In this document: positions 44,349 to 54,362 of the stretch, in pieces
Numbering within the stretch: position 1 is the stretch's first letter
How the letters are laid out: each line of letters opens with the position of its first letter
Assembly: GCF_009193305.1 (NCBI RefSeq)
Contig: NZ_WBVS01000005.1
Span: forward strand, 62,001-126,000
Reading direction: 5' to 3'
Length of the DNA: 64,000 nt
From: Bifidobacterium cebidarum
Lineage (GTDB): Bacteria > Actinomycetota > Actinomycetes > Actinomycetales > Bifidobacteriaceae
Notes under the pieces: generated by a model
The model's input: only the letters and a program-made list of their open reading frames with translations
What the model was told of the DNA's origin: nothing
Databases searched by the model: none
Position numbers and translations under genes: made by a program

Positions 44349-46601
44349 TTACCCCAGCTGTTCGGAGAGTTCCATCCATTCGGCGGTAAGGTCGTCGGAT
44401 TCGGAGTTGATGGCGTTGAGCTGCTCGTTGAGCTTGTTGAGGCCCTCGTAGTCGGCGGGATCATGGGCGGCCATCTTCGCTTCAAGGTCACTCTTCTGCT
44501 CCTCGAGCTTGGCGAGTTTGCGTTCGATGGCGTTCACGCGCTTGGAAGCCTCATGGAAGGCCTTGCCGGTGAGTTTGGCCGAATCATCAACACTATCCGA
44601 GGAGGAAGCCGACTGAGTCGCAGGTTGAGCGAAAGATGCAGCAGTATTGGCGGCAGCCGCCTTGCCCTTGCCGGACTTCGCCGAGCTGCTGCCCGTGCCT
44701 GCAAAGCCAGGGTTGTCGGCCGGCAATCCCTTGCCGTTCTTGATGTCCTCGACCATATCGAGGTAATCCTGCACACCGCCGGGCAGATGGCGCACCTTGC
44801 CGCCAAGCAGGGCGAACTGCTGGTCGGTGACGCGCTCGAGCAGGTAACGGTCGTGGGAGACCACGATCAGCGTGCCAGGCCAGGTATCGAGCAGATCCTC
44901 CATCACGGCGAGCATATCGGTGTCCAGATCGTTGCCGGGCTCGTCCATGATGAGTACGTTGGGCTCATCGAGCAGAATCAGCAGCAGCTGCATACGCCGC
45001 TTCTGACCACCGGAGAGGTCACGAATCGGCGTCATCAGCTGGGCGGACTCGAAGCCAAGCCGCTCCATCAACTGGCCCGGCGTCACTTCCTTGCCGTCCA
45101 CAATGTAGCTCGGCTTATAGCGGGAGAGCACTTCCTTGATCTTGTACTTGCCAAGCTTCTCCAGCTCGTCGAGTCGCTGCGAGAGCACCGCGAACTTCAC
45201 TGTCTTACCGATGTTCACGTGTCCCGCGGTCGGGGTGAGCGTGCCATCGATGAGCTTCAGCAGCGTGGACTTGCCGGCGCCGTTCGCACCGACGATGCCG
45301 AAACGATCGCCCGGTCCGATCAGCCAGGTCACATCGTCGAGAATCTCACGGCCGGACACCGTCACCTTGCGTGCGGCCGAGGTGGCGGCATCGCCATCGG
45401 CACCGGATGCAGCAGCATCACCGCCGATGGTCTCGCCACCGGTGTTCATGCGACGCACCTCGCGATCGTCGGCAAGCTGCGGATTGCCACCCTCGGCTTC
45501 GGCCTTCTTAAGGGCCTCTTCCGCAGCCTCTACGGCCTCCGGCACACCGGCATCCACCAGGCGCGGGTCGGTCATGTCGGTGACCGCCACCTCGACGGAA
45601 CCATGCAGCTGCGGTTCGGCATACATGGCGTTGACCACGTCCACGCGGGAGGCGGATGCGGAGAGCGCGGCAACATCCGGGTCGATGTCGGCCATGCCCT
45701 GCGGCTTTTCGAAGATCTGCGTCACGTCGACGAGGTCGACCACCTGCTTGCCGAGGCGGGAAGTGGCCATCTGCTTCAGTTCGAGCGTGTTACGCATCGG
45801 CGGCACATCGGCGATGAGCTCGCGGGCTGCCTTCACATGGAACTTCTGCTTGGTAGAGCGGGCACGAGCGCCGCGGGAGAGCCATGCGAGCTCCTTGCGC
45901 GCCAGATTGCGACGCTTGGTTTCGCGCACGTCGGCCTGGCGGTCGCGTTCCACGCGTTGGAGCATGTATGCGGAATAGCCGCCTTCGAACGGTTCGATCT
46001 CGCCATCGTGGACTTCCCACATCGACTCGCAGACCTCGTCCAGGAACCAGCGGTCGTGGGTGACCAGCAGCAACGCGCCCTGGCCCTTCGGCCAGCGGTT
46101 CTTCAGGTGTTCGGCAAGCCAGTGGATGGTGACCACGTCGAGGTGGTTGGTGGGCTCGTCGAGCGCGAGGATATCCCAGTCCTTGAGCAGCAGTCGGGCC
46201 AAATCGGCACGGCGGCGCTGACCGCCGGACAGAGAGCCGATCTTGGCGTCAAGGCTCATGCCGCCGAGCAGCGCTTCGACGATTTCGCGGGAGGTGTTAT
46301 CAGAGGCCCATTCGTAATCCGCACGGCCTTCAAGCGCGGCTTCGCGAATAGTGGCGTTGTCATCCAGCGGATCACGCTGGTCGAGCATGCCGAATGTCAG
46401 TCCACCGCGCTTCGTCACACGGCCGGAATCGGGCTCCTGCGCGCCACGGAACAGGTGCAACAACGTGGATTTGCCGTCGCCATTGCGGCCGACGATGCCG
46501 ATACGGTCACCCTCGAAAACACCTTGCGTCACATCCGTGAAGATGGTTTTGGTGGCGAAAGCGAGCGAAACGTGTTCAAGTCCAATATCGTAAGTCGGCA
46601 T
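44349..46601 (-). CDS. ABC-F family ATPase
   Basis: A 750-residue soluble ABC protein with two nucleotide-binding domains and no membrane segments. Walker A1 is GRNGDGKSTLL (near residue 38) and signature 1 LSGGQRRRADLA; Walker A2 is GANGAGKSTLL (near 435) with signature 2 LSGGQKRRMQLL. A linker with lysine- and arginine-rich helices (ARKELAWLSRGARARSTKQK) and a C-terminal coiled coil typical of Uup-type members are present. About 100 acidic residues (about 315-420) are inserted before the second domain, longer than in EttA. It acts on ribosomes. The subclass and any antibiotic role are not clear. Confidence 0.93.
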   Translation of the reverse strand: MPTYDIGLEHVSLAFATKTIFTDVTQGVFEGDRIGIVGRNGDGKSTLLHLFRGAQEPDSGRVTKRGGLTFGMLDQRDPLDDNATIREAALEGRADYEWASDNTSREIVEALLGGMSLDAKIGSLSGGQRRRADLARLLLKDWDILALDEPTNHLDVVTIHWLAEHLKNRWPKGQGALLLVTHDRWFLDEVCESMWEVHDGEIEPFEGGYSAYMLQRVERDRQADVRETKRRNLARKELAWLSRGARARSTKQKFHVKAARELIADVPPMRNTLELKQMATSRLGKQVVDLVDVTQIFEKPQGMADIDPDVAALSASASRVDVVNAMYAEPQLHGSVEVAVTDMTDPRLVDAGVPEAVEAAEEALKKAEAEGGNPQLADDREVRRMNTGGETIGGDAAASGADGDAATSAARKVTVSGREILDDVTWLIGPGDRFGIVGANGAGKSTLLKLIDGTLTPTAGHVNIGKTVKFAVLSQRLDELEKLGKYKIKEVLSRYKPSYIVDGKEVTPGQLMERLGFESAQLMTPIRDLSGGQKRRMQLLLILLDEPNVLIMDEPGNDLDTDMLAVMEDLLDTWPGTLIVVSHDRYLLERVTDQQFALLGGKVRHLPGGVQDYLDMVEDIKNGKGLPADNPGFAGTGSSSAKSGKGKAAAANTAASFAQPATQSASSSDSVDDSAKLTGKAFHEASKRVNAIERKLAKLEEQKSDLEAKMAAHDPADYEGLNKLNEQLNAINSESDDLTAEWMELSEQLG

Positions 46602-46653
46602 GATTCACCAATGTAGCGGCATGCTTGCCCATCGGCAGTCTCATGCCGCAGAC

Positions 46654-47382
46654 CTACTCAGTCAGCGTCTGCGCATACGAGTTACAGCGGGCCGCGAATC
46701 CGGAGAAGACCTGCTCGGCGAGCGGCTGCAGCAGCGGATCATACTGCGCGAACTGTTCACGCAACTGCGACTTCGAGCCGCCGGCATCCTTCAGATCCTT
46801 GACCATGCTGGGCTCTTCCAGCCATTCGTCCAGCAGCGAACCGCACACCTCGAGATGAAACTGCAGGCCCAATGCCGATCCGAGGCGGAATGCCTGCACC
46901 TTGGTGCCGGCCGAGCGGGCGAGCAGCTCGCCACCTTCCGGCAATCCCACCACATCGTTATGCCAGTGCAGCACGTTCAGCTGTTTATCCCACATGGAGA
47001 AGTAGTCGTGCTTTTCCACGCGCTTGATTGGCGCGAAACCGATTTCAGGCGCATCGCCCTTGCGCAGCTGGGCACCCAGCGCCGTAGCGATGATCTGATG
47101 ACCCAAGCACACACCGAGCACCGGCTTGCCGGAAGCCACAGCGGCCTTGGCAAGCTTGGCCTCGGTTTTGAGCCCGGGATACTTGTCGTAATCAAGCGCG
47201 CCCATCGGGCCGCCCATAATCACCACACCTGCAAGTTCGCCAAAATCCGGAAGGTCGGGCTTCTTCTTTTTGGTGATGTTCATCGTCACCGTCTGAATGC
47301 CGAGATCCTCAAGGTTCGACAGGATGCGCCCGGGGCGTTCCCATGAAACATGTTGCAAAATGAGCACTTGTGGTGTGACCAT
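46654..47382 (-). CDS. Glutamine amidotransferase class I-type protein
   Basis: A 242-residue standalone GATase domain like GMP synthase-related proteins. The nucleophile cysteine is C92 in PVLGVCLGHQIIATALGAQ; the histidine is in ALGLQFHLEV near residue 186. It resembles the GuaA-N / YfeJ-type group that may hydrolyse glutamine or glutamylated compounds; the acceptor is unknown. The start MVTPQVLIL at 47382 lies close after GGGAGG; the ATG at 47391 is possible. The neighbours are ABC-F (same strand) and cysS (divergent). Confidence 0.85.
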   Translation of the reverse strand: MVTPQVLILQHVSWERPGRILSNLEDLGIQTVTMNITKKKKPDLPDFGELAGVVIMGGPMGALDYDKYPGLKTEAKLAKAAVASGKPVLGVCLGHQIIATALGAQLRKGDAPEIGFAPIKRVEKHDYFSMWDKQLNVLHWHNDVVGLPEGGELLARSAGTKVQAFRLGSALGLQFHLEVCGSLLDEWLEEPSMVKDLKDAGGSKSQLREQFAQYDPLLQPLAEQVFSGFAARCNSYAQTLTE

Positions 47383-47529
47383 GCCTCCCATTGTGGCACG
47401 AGCGTTTCCCGTTTGCGTTAATTCCGTGGTGTCGGCTACGTATCGCCCTACATCACCGCGTCCGCATCCAGTCCATATTCGCGGCCGACGCAACCTCCAT
47501 GTCTGGCTTATTCCCTACGCTTGGAGGCT

Positions 47530-49179
47530 ATGGGAAACAGCCAAGAACCGCATGATTTCAACATTTCCGTTATGCCTTCGAGCCTTACGCCGGTGCACGT
47601 GGCCAAGGCTGCCGAGGGCTTGAACCTGTACGACACCGCTTCGCATCAGGTCAGTCATTTCGTGCCGCTGAAGCCCGGCCGCGTGGGCATTTACGTGTGC
47701 GGCGCCACGGTGCAGTCCTCCCCGCATATCGGCCATATCCGCGCCGCCGTGGCGTTCGATGTGATTCGTCGCTGGTTCCTGAAGCTCGGCTATCAGGTGA
47801 CGTTCGTACGCAACGTGACCGACATCGACGACAAGATTCTTGACAAGGCCGCCGCCGCAGGCCAGCGCTGGTGGGCCCGCGCCTACTACTACGAGCGCGA
47901 ATTCACCGAGGCATACAACACGCTCGGCGTGCTGCCACCTACTGTTGAGCCGCGTGCGACCGGTCACATGTCGGACATGATCAATCTGATTCAGCGCATC
48001 ATCGACAATGGCCATGGCTATGTGGTACTGGATGACGAAGGCAAGCCCACCGGCAATGTGTACTTCGATGTTGCCTCCTGGCCGCATTATGGCGAGCTGA
48101 CCCACCAGAAGCAGACCGCCGAGGTGGACGAAGCCGCTGCCGTGGCCGACCGCATGGGCCCGTCCGTGGACGCCACCGGCACCGACAAGTACAACCCGGT
48201 CGATCCGGCCGACGCATCCCCCGACAAGCATGACCCGCGCGATTTCGCCCTGTGGAAGGCCCCGAAAGACACCGATCCGGAGGATGCCCGCTGGTCCACG
48301 CCGTTCGGCGTCGGCCGCCCGGGATGGCATATCGAATGCTCCGCGATGTCCCACCGCTATTTGGGCGACGGTTTCGACATCCACGGTGGCGGCTTGGACC
48401 TGCGCTTCCCGCACCATGAGAACGAGATGGCCCAGACCCGCGCAGCCGGCTACCCGTCCGCGGCCCGTTGGATGCATTCCGCCTGGGTGACCGCCAAGGG
48501 CGAGAAGATGTCGAAGTCCCTGGGCACCGGCCTGTCCGTGCCTTCCGTACTGGCCGAGCATTCCGCATGGGTGGTGCGTTACGCTCTCGGTTCCGTGCAG
48601 TACCGTTCGATGCTCGAATGGTCCGATCAGGCGCTGGTCGAGGCTCAGGCCGCTTATGACCGTGTTTCGAACTTCATCGAACGCGCTGGCGTGGTGCTCG
48701 GCGAGCAGCCGACCCGCGATGAAGTCGTGGCAGTGTCCGCCGATGAACTGCCGGCCGACTTCGTGGCCGCGCTGAACGACGACATCAATGTCTCCGGCGC
48801 CACCGCCGCCATTTTCACCGCCATCCGCTCTGGCAATACGCTGCTGTCCAAACTGGCCGACCGCGTGGATTCCGAAGCCGCCAAAGCCGAAGTTCGCGAG
48901 ACGCTGGTCGCCGTGCGCGCCATGCTCGACACCTTGGGCCTCGACCCGCTGGCCGAGCCGTGGCTCTCCGATGGCGCCGCGGGCGGAGCCGGTGCCGGCG
49001 CTGGCGAATCGCCTGAGCACACAGCACTGGAAGCCTTGATTGCCGAGCAGCTTCAGGCTCGCCAGGAGGCCCGCAAAGCCCGCGACTTCGCCAAGGCCGA
49101 TGCCATCCGCGATGCTCTGAGCGCTGCCGGCATCGCCATCGAAGACGGCCCGCAGGGCTCCACGTGGAGCTTGAAGTAG
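47530..49179 (+). CDS. cysS: Cysteinyl-tRNA synthetase
   Basis: A 549-residue class I synthetase. The HIGH motif is [15 protein letters not shown] (66-69), zinc-binding cysteines are in IYVCGATVQ (C57) and [15 protein letters not shown], and KMSKS ([11 protein letters not shown]) is near residue 326. An acidic insertion of about 40 residues ([20 protein letters not shown]...[11 protein letters not shown]) follows the zinc-domain region and explains the extra length. A start at 47530 is assumed; TTG 47521 and MPSSLTPV (47572) are alternatives. It is divergent from the GATase gene. Confidence 0.94.
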   Translation: MGNSQEPHDFNISVMPSSLTPVHVAKAAEGLNLYDTASHQVSHFVPLKPGRVGIYVCGATVQSSPHIGHIRAAVAFDVIRRWFLKLGYQVTFVRNVTDIDDKILDKAAAAGQRWWARAYYYEREFTEAYNTLGVLPPTVEPRATGHMSDMINLIQRIIDNGHGYVVLDDEGKPTGNVYFDVASWPHYGELTHQKQTAEVDEAAAVADRMGPSVDATGTDKYNPVDPADASPDKHDPRDFALWKAPKDTDPEDARWSTPFGVGRPGWHIECSAMSHRYLGDGFDIHGGGLDLRFPHHENEMAQTRAAGYPSAARWMHSAWVTAKGEKMSKSLGTGLSVPSVLAEHSAWVVRYALGSVQYRSMLEWSDQALVEAQAAYDRVSNFIERAGVVLGEQPTRDEVVAVSADELPADFVAALNDDINVSGATAAIFTAIRSGNTLLSKLADRVDSEAAKAEVRETLVAVRAMLDTLGLDPLAEPWLSDGAAGGAGAGAGESPEHTALEALIAEQLQARQEARKARDFAKADAIRDALSAAGIAIEDGPQGSTWSLK

Positions 49180-49207
49180 TTTCCGATGATAACTTGCGGA
49201 TGTCTCA

Positions 49208-49387
49208 GTGGTACGTTGTCGTGAAATAAGCGATTTCGAGACAACGTACCACCGGATTTTGCCACAACAGCACGGTACTCTTGCTTCTCATACGGTTGTA
49301 CCGCGTTTTTTGGCTCAACATGGAAAGCCGCCAAAAAACGAAGTGGTACGTCATCGCAGAATAAGCAATATTGCGATGACGTACCAC
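49208..49387. repeat. Cluster of three inverted repeats between convergent cysS and CDF genes
   Basis: Hairpin 1: GTGGTACGTTGTC (49208-49220) with GACAACGTACCAC (49240-49252), extended by GAAAT/ATTTC. Hairpin 2: CGTTTTTTGGC (49304-49314) with GCCAAAAAACG (49330-49340). Hairpin 3: GTGGTACGTCATCGCA (49343-49358) with TGCGATGACGTACCAC (49372-49387). Hairpins 1 and 3 share the GTGGTACGT arm and AATAAGC loop and are diverged copies. They may serve as terminators for both convergent genes. Confidence 0.7.
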
Positions 49388-49412
49388 TCATCATTAGTAA
49401 GTCAACCAACAA

Positions 49413-50321
49413 TCAGTCGAAAACAAAGTCGACATCCACGATGTGCAGGCGTTTCGTCAGCGCCTTCTCCAGCGAGCGCTTGCATTCCACCAGATTCGCC
49501 ACGTCAATGGTTGCGCCGGTGCCGGCCAAATACACATCGACCGTGTAGTTCATGCCGGTTTTGAAAATCAGCGTCTGCTCATATTCGGTATTGGCCGGTA
49601 GGTTCCGTTGCGCAGTCGCCTCGACGAACGCGTTGGTCTCGTCGTCGTCATGAATCCCGCCGACCAGTTCGATGAATGCATCCTTGAGCACGCTGAACGG
49701 TTCTTTAATGGTCAACGCGACCAGCGCCACGGTGATGAAGAAGTCGCCGGTGTAATGCAGGAAATCCAGCGGACCGCCCGCAGGCAGCACCATCAGGAAT
49801 ACCGCCACCGCACCGATGCCGAACGACATCGCGCCATCGACCAGCGTGCTTTTGCATTCCGCGGTGAGCATGGTGCTCGCGTTGCGGATCGCCCGGTTTT
49901 CGCGACGGTAATACATGAACAATCCGAAGCAGATCAGTACGGTCACGACCTCATAGATCACCACCGGCCCGGTGACGATGCGTTCGCCGTCGCCGAGCAC
50001 GAAGTAGTCGTAGGCCACTTGGCAGACGTCGATCAGCGAATACACCAGCAAGGACATGGTGAAGATGGCCTTGCAGATCGCGTAGATCGGTTCCAACGCG
50101 AACATGCCATTGGGAAACCGTTCGGTGGTGCGCACGGTTCGCGTGGAGAGGTATACCGCCACAAGGCCCGAAAGCACGGATATGGCGGTGAAGGAGAAAT
50201 CAAGGAACATGGCCTTCAGGCCGGTCATAAAGAACACGGCCATACCGGCGGCGACCTGAATGACGTTGACGACAATGCCGACGATCAGGGCTTTGCGTTC
50301 GATGGTTTTCGTTTGGGGCAT
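49413..50321 (-). CDS. Cation diffusion facilitator (CDF) family transporter
   Basis: A 302-residue protein with six transmembrane segments (first at ALIVGIVVNVIQVAAGMAVF) and a C-terminal cytoplasmic ferredoxin-like domain. TM2 carries FLDFSFTAISVLSGLVAVYL and TM5 TLVDGAMSFGIGAVAVFLM. The metal-binding aspartates of typical CDF proteins (DxxxD or HxxxD in TM2 and TM5) appear reduced to single aspartates, so the metal preference is uncertain. The start at 50321 (MPQTKTIERK) has AAGGACCACCG. It converges with cysS. Confidence 0.82.
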   Translation of the reverse strand: MPQTKTIERKALIVGIVVNVIQVAAGMAVFFMTGLKAMFLDFSFTAISVLSGLVAVYLSTRTVRTTERFPNGMFALEPIYAICKAIFTMSLLVYSLIDVCQVAYDYFVLGDGERIVTGPVVIYEVVTVLICFGLFMYYRRENRAIRNASTMLTAECKSTLVDGAMSFGIGAVAVFLMVLPAGGPLDFLHYTGDFFITVALVALTIKEPFSVLKDAFIELVGGIHDDDETNAFVEATAQRNLPANTEYEQTLIFKTGMNYTVDVYLAGTGATIDVANLVECKRSLEKALTKRLHIVDVDFVFD

Positions 50322-50611
50322 CGGTGGTCCTTCCGTATTGCACGGCATGTCTGCGTTGGCCCGCTACTTCACTGGTCGATCTGGGAGCTTGCTCGTTCCG
50401 GTCGGCTCGATTCGCGAGGGCGCACGGCAGTCTGCGTATAGGGCGGTGTCCAAGGATTTTCAAAACTGCGTAAGCATTCCAAAAAACACTGGATTTTTGC
50501 CCTTACATGGTACCGGAAACCCCTCGATCAACATGGGGGCATCTGTGCCGTGGGCAGATAGGGGCTGCTCTCGACCCAATTTCCCGCGTGGCGGCTAGAC
50601 TGTTGCCCATT

Positions 50612-52273
50612 ATGGCAGCTTTTTCTTCTTTAACTGACAGGCTCTCGAATGCGTTCAAGCATCTGAAGAGCAAAGGCAAACTTTCCGAGGCGGACATCGA
50701 CGGCACTATCCGCGAAATCCGCCGTGCACTGCTCGACGCCGATGTGGCGCTCGAAGTGGTCCGTTCGTTCACCGGCAAGGTGCGCGAACGTGCGCTCGGC
50801 ACCGAGGTTTCCGAAGCACTCAACCCGGCGCAACAGGTGGTGAAGATCGTCAACGAAGAGCTCACCGATGTGCTCGGCCAAGGCGTGGACCGTCCGCTGA
50901 ACTTCGCCAAGAATCCACCGACGATTATCATGCTCGCCGGTCTTCAGGGTGCCGGTAAGACCACGCTGGCCGGCAAGCTCGGCTACTGGCTGAAGGATTC
51001 CGGGCACACGCCGCTGCTGGTGGCCGCCGATCTGCAGCGTCCGAACGCCGTGACCCAGCTGCAGGTGGTCGGCGAGCGCGCCGGCGTGCCGGTGTACGCA
51101 CCGGAGAAGGGCGTGCAGTCCGACGGCGGCGAGGCCGTGGCCGCTCCGGGCCAGGTGTCCGGCGACCCGGTGAAGGTGGCCCGCGACTCCATCGCCTTCG
51201 CCAAGCAGAAGCTCTACGACACGGTGATCATCGATACCGCAGGCCGCTTGGGCGTGGACGAAGAGCTGATGAAGCAGGCCCGCGATATTCGCGACGCCGT
51301 GCAGCCGAACGAGATTCTGTTCGTCATCGATGCGATGATCGGCCAGGATGCCGTCAAGACCGCCAAGGCGTTCGATGAGGGCGTGGACTTCACCGGCGTG
51401 GTGCTTTCCAAGCTTGATGGCGACGCCCGCGGCGGTGCGGCACTGTCCGTGGCCTCAGTGACCGGCAAGCCGATCCTGTTCGCCTCCACCGGCGAGGGCC
51501 TGAAGAACTTCGAGGTCTTCCACCCGAATCGTATGGCTTCCCGCATCCTCGACATGGGCGACATCATGACCCTGATCGAGCAGGCGCAGAAGCAGTTCGA
51601 CGAGGAGGAGGCCCGCAAGGCCGCCGAGAAAATCTCCGAAGGTTCCTTCGGCTTGGATGACTTCCTGGATCAGCTGCAGCAGGTGCGCAAGCTCGGTTCG
51701 ATGAAGTCGCTGCTCGGCATGATTCCGGGCATGGCCCAGCATCGCAAGGAGTTGGAGCAGTTCGACGAGAAGGAGATCGACCGCACTGAGGCGATCATCC
51801 GTTCGATGACCCCGGCCGAGCGCCGCGATCCGTCTATTATCAACGGTTCTCGTCGTGCCCGCATCGCCTATGGTTCCGGCGTGACCGTTTCCCAGGTCAA
51901 CGCGCTGCTGCAGCGCTTCGAGCAGGCCGCGAAGATGATGAAGCGCATGTCGAACCGCGCCGGCATGGGCGGCGGCATTCCCGGCTTCGGCGGTCCGGCC
52001 ATGGGCGGCGGCAAGAAGAAGGGCAAAGGCAAGAACAAGAAGAAGGGCGGCAGGTCCGGCAACCCGATGAAGCGCGAGGCCGAGGAGAAAGCATTGCGCG
52101 ATAAGCTGGCCGGCAAGCCCTCCGGCTCCACCGGCGGTTCCGCGTTCGCCAAGAAGCCGCAGAACCCGGCCCTGCCCGCAGGTCTTGAGCAGATGATGAA
52201 CAATGCCGAGGGCGATGGCATGGAGCTGCCCCCGAACCTTGGCGGCGGTCTCGGCGGTCTGTTCGGTCGCTGA
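50612..52273 (+). CDS. ffh: Signal recognition particle protein Ffh (SRP54)
   Basis: A 553-residue GTPase that binds signal sequences and 4.5S RNA. The N domain is followed by the P-loop GLQGAGKTTLAGKLGYWL (near residue 110), DTAGRLGVDEELM, SKLDGDARGGAALS, and a methionine-rich M domain near the C-terminus. A C-terminal glycine/lysine tail (GGGKKKGKGKNKKKGGRSGN) and a Gly-rich final stretch are longer than in E. coli. The start ATG 50612 begins MAAFSSLTDRLS. A terminator follows at 52288. Confidence 0.96.
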   Translation: MAAFSSLTDRLSNAFKHLKSKGKLSEADIDGTIREIRRALLDADVALEVVRSFTGKVRERALGTEVSEALNPAQQVVKIVNEELTDVLGQGVDRPLNFAKNPPTIIMLAGLQGAGKTTLAGKLGYWLKDSGHTPLLVAADLQRPNAVTQLQVVGERAGVPVYAPEKGVQSDGGEAVAAPGQVSGDPVKVARDSIAFAKQKLYDTVIIDTAGRLGVDEELMKQARDIRDAVQPNEILFVIDAMIGQDAVKTAKAFDEGVDFTGVVLSKLDGDARGGAALSVASVTGKPILFASTGEGLKNFEVFHPNRMASRILDMGDIMTLIEQAQKQFDEEEARKAAEKISEGSFGLDDFLDQLQQVRKLGSMKSLLGMIPGMAQHRKELEQFDEKEIDRTEAIIRSMTPAERRDPSIINGSRRARIAYGSGVTVSQVNALLQRFEQAAKMMKRMSNRAGMGGGIPGFGGPAMGGGKKKGKGKNKKKGGRSGNPMKREAEEKALRDKLAGKPSGSTGGSAFAKKPQNPALPAGLEQMMNNAEGDGMELPPNLGGGLGGLFGR

Positions 52274-52287
52274 CACTGACTGCTTCC

Positions 52288-52319
52288 GGCTCCCCTCTTA
52301 TGGAGGGGAGCCTCTTTTT
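52288..52319 (+). terminator. ffh terminator
   Basis: Perfect 10-bp stem GGCTCCCCTC with GAGGGGAGCC, loop TTATG, followed by TCTTTTT. It begins 15 bp after the stop codon. Confidence 0.85.
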
Positions 52320-52363
52320 GTACTGCATTACTTCCGTTCTTCACTACTTGAAGGAGTTTGTTC

Positions 52364-53416
52364 GTGACTACGTTGTTCGCTGTGGTAGTCATTCTCGCAT
52401 GGCTTTGGCTGGGATTGTCCGCGTTGCCGGCAGGGCTTGAAGCGCACATGCCGATGCCGTATATGATTGCGCTCACGCCGTTTCTGTGGGTTCCGTTGGT
52501 GATATTGGCCGGCATGGCGGCATGGCAGCACCATTGGGGAGCCGTCTGTCTGCTGCTGGTCACCGCTCTGATGACCAGCTCCCAGCGCATCAGCTACTGG
52601 GGCACCGGTCTCAGGACCAGTGCGCGCCCAGTGCGTGAAACAACACGTGAAACAAATCCCGAGCCTCGTGAAACTTCTCGTGAAACATTGCCGAATCAGT
52701 TCTCGGTCATGACGTTGAACTGCCGATACGGCCGCGCGAACGCCGCGAATATCGTGGCCGCCATTCGCGAACGCAATATCGCGGTGCTGGCATTGCAGGA
52801 GGTTTCCGACGAACTCATCGCGCGTCTGGATGCCGCGGGAATTGCGGATCTGCTCCCCTACCGTCAATCCGGCGACCCTCAAGACTCGGATAATGGCGGC
52901 TACAATGTGCTGTTTTCCCGCTATGAGCCTGCCTCAGCCGTGCCGAATGTGGTTACGATCCCGGCTGCCGATGTACCGGCGCTCACCCTGAAGCTCGCCG
53001 CTGATTCCGCGGTCACCGACAATACCGACAGCGACAGCCGCACCGTCACCTTCTGCTCAGCGCATCCGAAGTCGCCGATGCGCGGTTGCGCGGATTGGTC
53101 GGCCGGCATTCTGGGACTTGGCGCGATTGCCAAAGCATCTTCCATCGGTGAGCACAACATCGCCGTGGTGATGGGCGACTTGAACTCCGGTACCGATCAT
53201 CCGAGTTTCCGCGCACTGCTGAAAGCCGGGTTCAAGGACGCCAGCTTGACTCAGGCGACCGGCCCGAACCTCACCTTCCCCCGCTGGGTCAAATGGCCGC
53301 GCATCGAGCTGGATCATGTGCTGTTCACGGCCGGTCTCAAGCCGTCTGGCGTGAAAGCGTTTGAGGTCAAAGACACCGACCATCTCGCCCTTGCCGCCAC
53401 GCTTACCGTGCGCTGA
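52364..53416 (+). CDS. Membrane-anchored endonuclease/exonuclease/phosphatase-family protein
   Basis: A 350-residue protein. Three N-terminal hydrophobic segments (from [20 protein letters not shown]) are followed by a DNase I-like EEP domain: [11 protein letters not shown], the acidic [24 protein letters not shown] and the C-terminal histidine in [13 protein letters not shown]. It may be an extracytoplasmic nuclease or lipid phosphatase. The GTG at 52364 is preceded by GAAGGAG; a TTG two codons earlier is less suited. A Ser/Thr-rich linker ([17 protein letters not shown]) joins the parts. Confidence 0.85.
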   Translation: MTTLFAVVVILAWLWLGLSALPAGLEAHMPMPYMIALTPFLWVPLVILAGMAAWQHHWGAVCLLLVTALMTSSQRISYWGTGLRTSARPVRETTRETNPEPRETSRETLPNQFSVMTLNCRYGRANAANIVAAIRERNIAVLALQEVSDELIARLDAAGIADLLPYRQSGDPQDSDNGGYNVLFSRYEPASAVPNVVTIPAADVPALTLKLAADSAVTDNTDSDSRTVTFCSAHPKSPMRGCADWSAGILGLGAIAKASSIGEHNIAVVMGDLNSGTDHPSFRALLKAGFKDASLTQATGPNLTFPRWVKWPRIELDHVLFTAGLKPSGVKAFEVKDTDHLALAATLTVR

Positions 53417-53474
53417 TTCATGTGCCGGTCCGTACACCGTCGCAGCCCCTGCCACGAACACCAGCACAGGCGTG

Positions 53475-53502
53475 TTCCACGTCCGGGGCTCGGCGCTATA
53501 AT
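53475..53502 (+). promoter_or_regulatory. Promoter of the rpsP operon
   Basis: TTCCAC (53475-53480) and a perfect TATAAT (53497-53502) are 16 bp apart, 130 bp before the rpsP start. The GC-rich stretch after it may contain a leader. Confidence 0.6.
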
Positions 53503-53631
53503 GGGCCAGTTATTCACGCGCGCGTGGCGCCCTCTACACCCCGCACCGTGAGGACACGTGGGTTCCGGCGAGCCGTGCCCCACACAGCACACCGAGAAAC
53601 CACAAACCTAGCATTTACAAGGAGAGCCATT

Positions 53632-54096
53632 TTGGCAACCAAGATTCGTCTGAAGCGAATGGGCAAGAAGTTCTACGCCTTCTACCGCGTGGTGGTCGTT
53701 GATTCCCGCAAGAAGCGCGACGGTAAGGTCATCGAGGAGATCGGTACCTACAACCCGAACACTCAGCCCTCCACCATCGAGATCAAGTCTGAGCGTGCTC
53801 AGTACTGGCTCGGCGTCGGCGCTCAGCCGTCTGAGCCGGTCTTCAAGCTGCTGAACATCACTGGCGACTGGCAGAAGTTCAAGGGCCTCGAAGGTGCCGA
53901 AGGCACCCTGAAGACCGTTGAGGCTGGCCCGGACGCCGCTGCTCGCGTTGAGGCTGTGGAGAACGAAGCTCAGAAGCTGAAGGCCGCTAAGTCCGAAGCT
54001 GAAGCCAAGGCTAAGGCGGCGTCCTCGGCCGCTGCCGCCGCCGAAGAGGCCCCGGCCGAGGACGCCGCCGCTGAAGAAGCTCCGGCTGAAGCCTGA
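53632..54096 (+). CDS. rpsP: 30S ribosomal protein S16
   Basis: A 154-residue S16 with start codon TTG at 53632 after [30 protein letters not shown] and [20 protein letters not shown] are conserved. Most S16 proteins have about 80-100 residues; here a coiled, Ala/Glu-rich tail ([20 protein letters not shown]) extends it, as in other actinobacteria. It is the first gene of rpsP-khpA-rimM. Confidence 0.95.
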   Translation: MATKIRLKRMGKKFYAFYRVVVVDSRKKRDGKVIEEIGTYNPNTQPSTIEIKSERAQYWLGVGAQPSEPVFKLLNITGDWQKFKGLEGAEGTLKTVEAGPDAAARVEAVENEAQKLKAAKSEAEAKAKAASSAAAAAEEAPAEDAAAEEAPAEA

Positions 54097-54113
54097 TTCG
54101 AGAAAGGCTCGCA

Positions 54114-54347
54114 ATGCTTGCACAGGCTGTGGAACACCTCATCAAGAACATCGTTGATTTTCCGGACGATGTTTCCGTCAAGTCCCATGAGAACGCGCGC
54201 GGCGAACTGCTTCGCGTTCGCGTGAATCCGGAGGACATTGGTCGCGTGATTGGCCGTTCCGGCCGCACCGCCAATGCGATTCGCACGGTGATTCAGGCAC
54301 TGTCCGATCACAAGGTGCGCGTCGATATCATGGACGTCCGTCGATAA
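54114..54347 (+). CDS. khpA: KH-domain RNA-binding protein KhpA
   Basis: A 77-residue type II KH-domain protein. The GxxG loop lies in IGRVIGRSGRTANAIRTVIQ (about residues 40-60). It binds RNA and, with a partner, affects cell elongation in other Gram-positives. AGAAAGGCTCGCA precedes ATG 54114, 17 bp after rpsP. Confidence 0.93.
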   Translation: MLAQAVEHLIKNIVDFPDDVSVKSHENARGELLRVRVNPEDIGRVIGRSGRTANAIRTVIQALSDHKVRVDIMDVRR

Positions 54348-54362
54348 GGTAAAGTTCACAGC

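Noticed and set aside
44463..46616. 717-codon plus-strand frame across the ABC-F gene
   Set aside because: Opposite strand of a gene with two intact ABC domains; no recognisable product.
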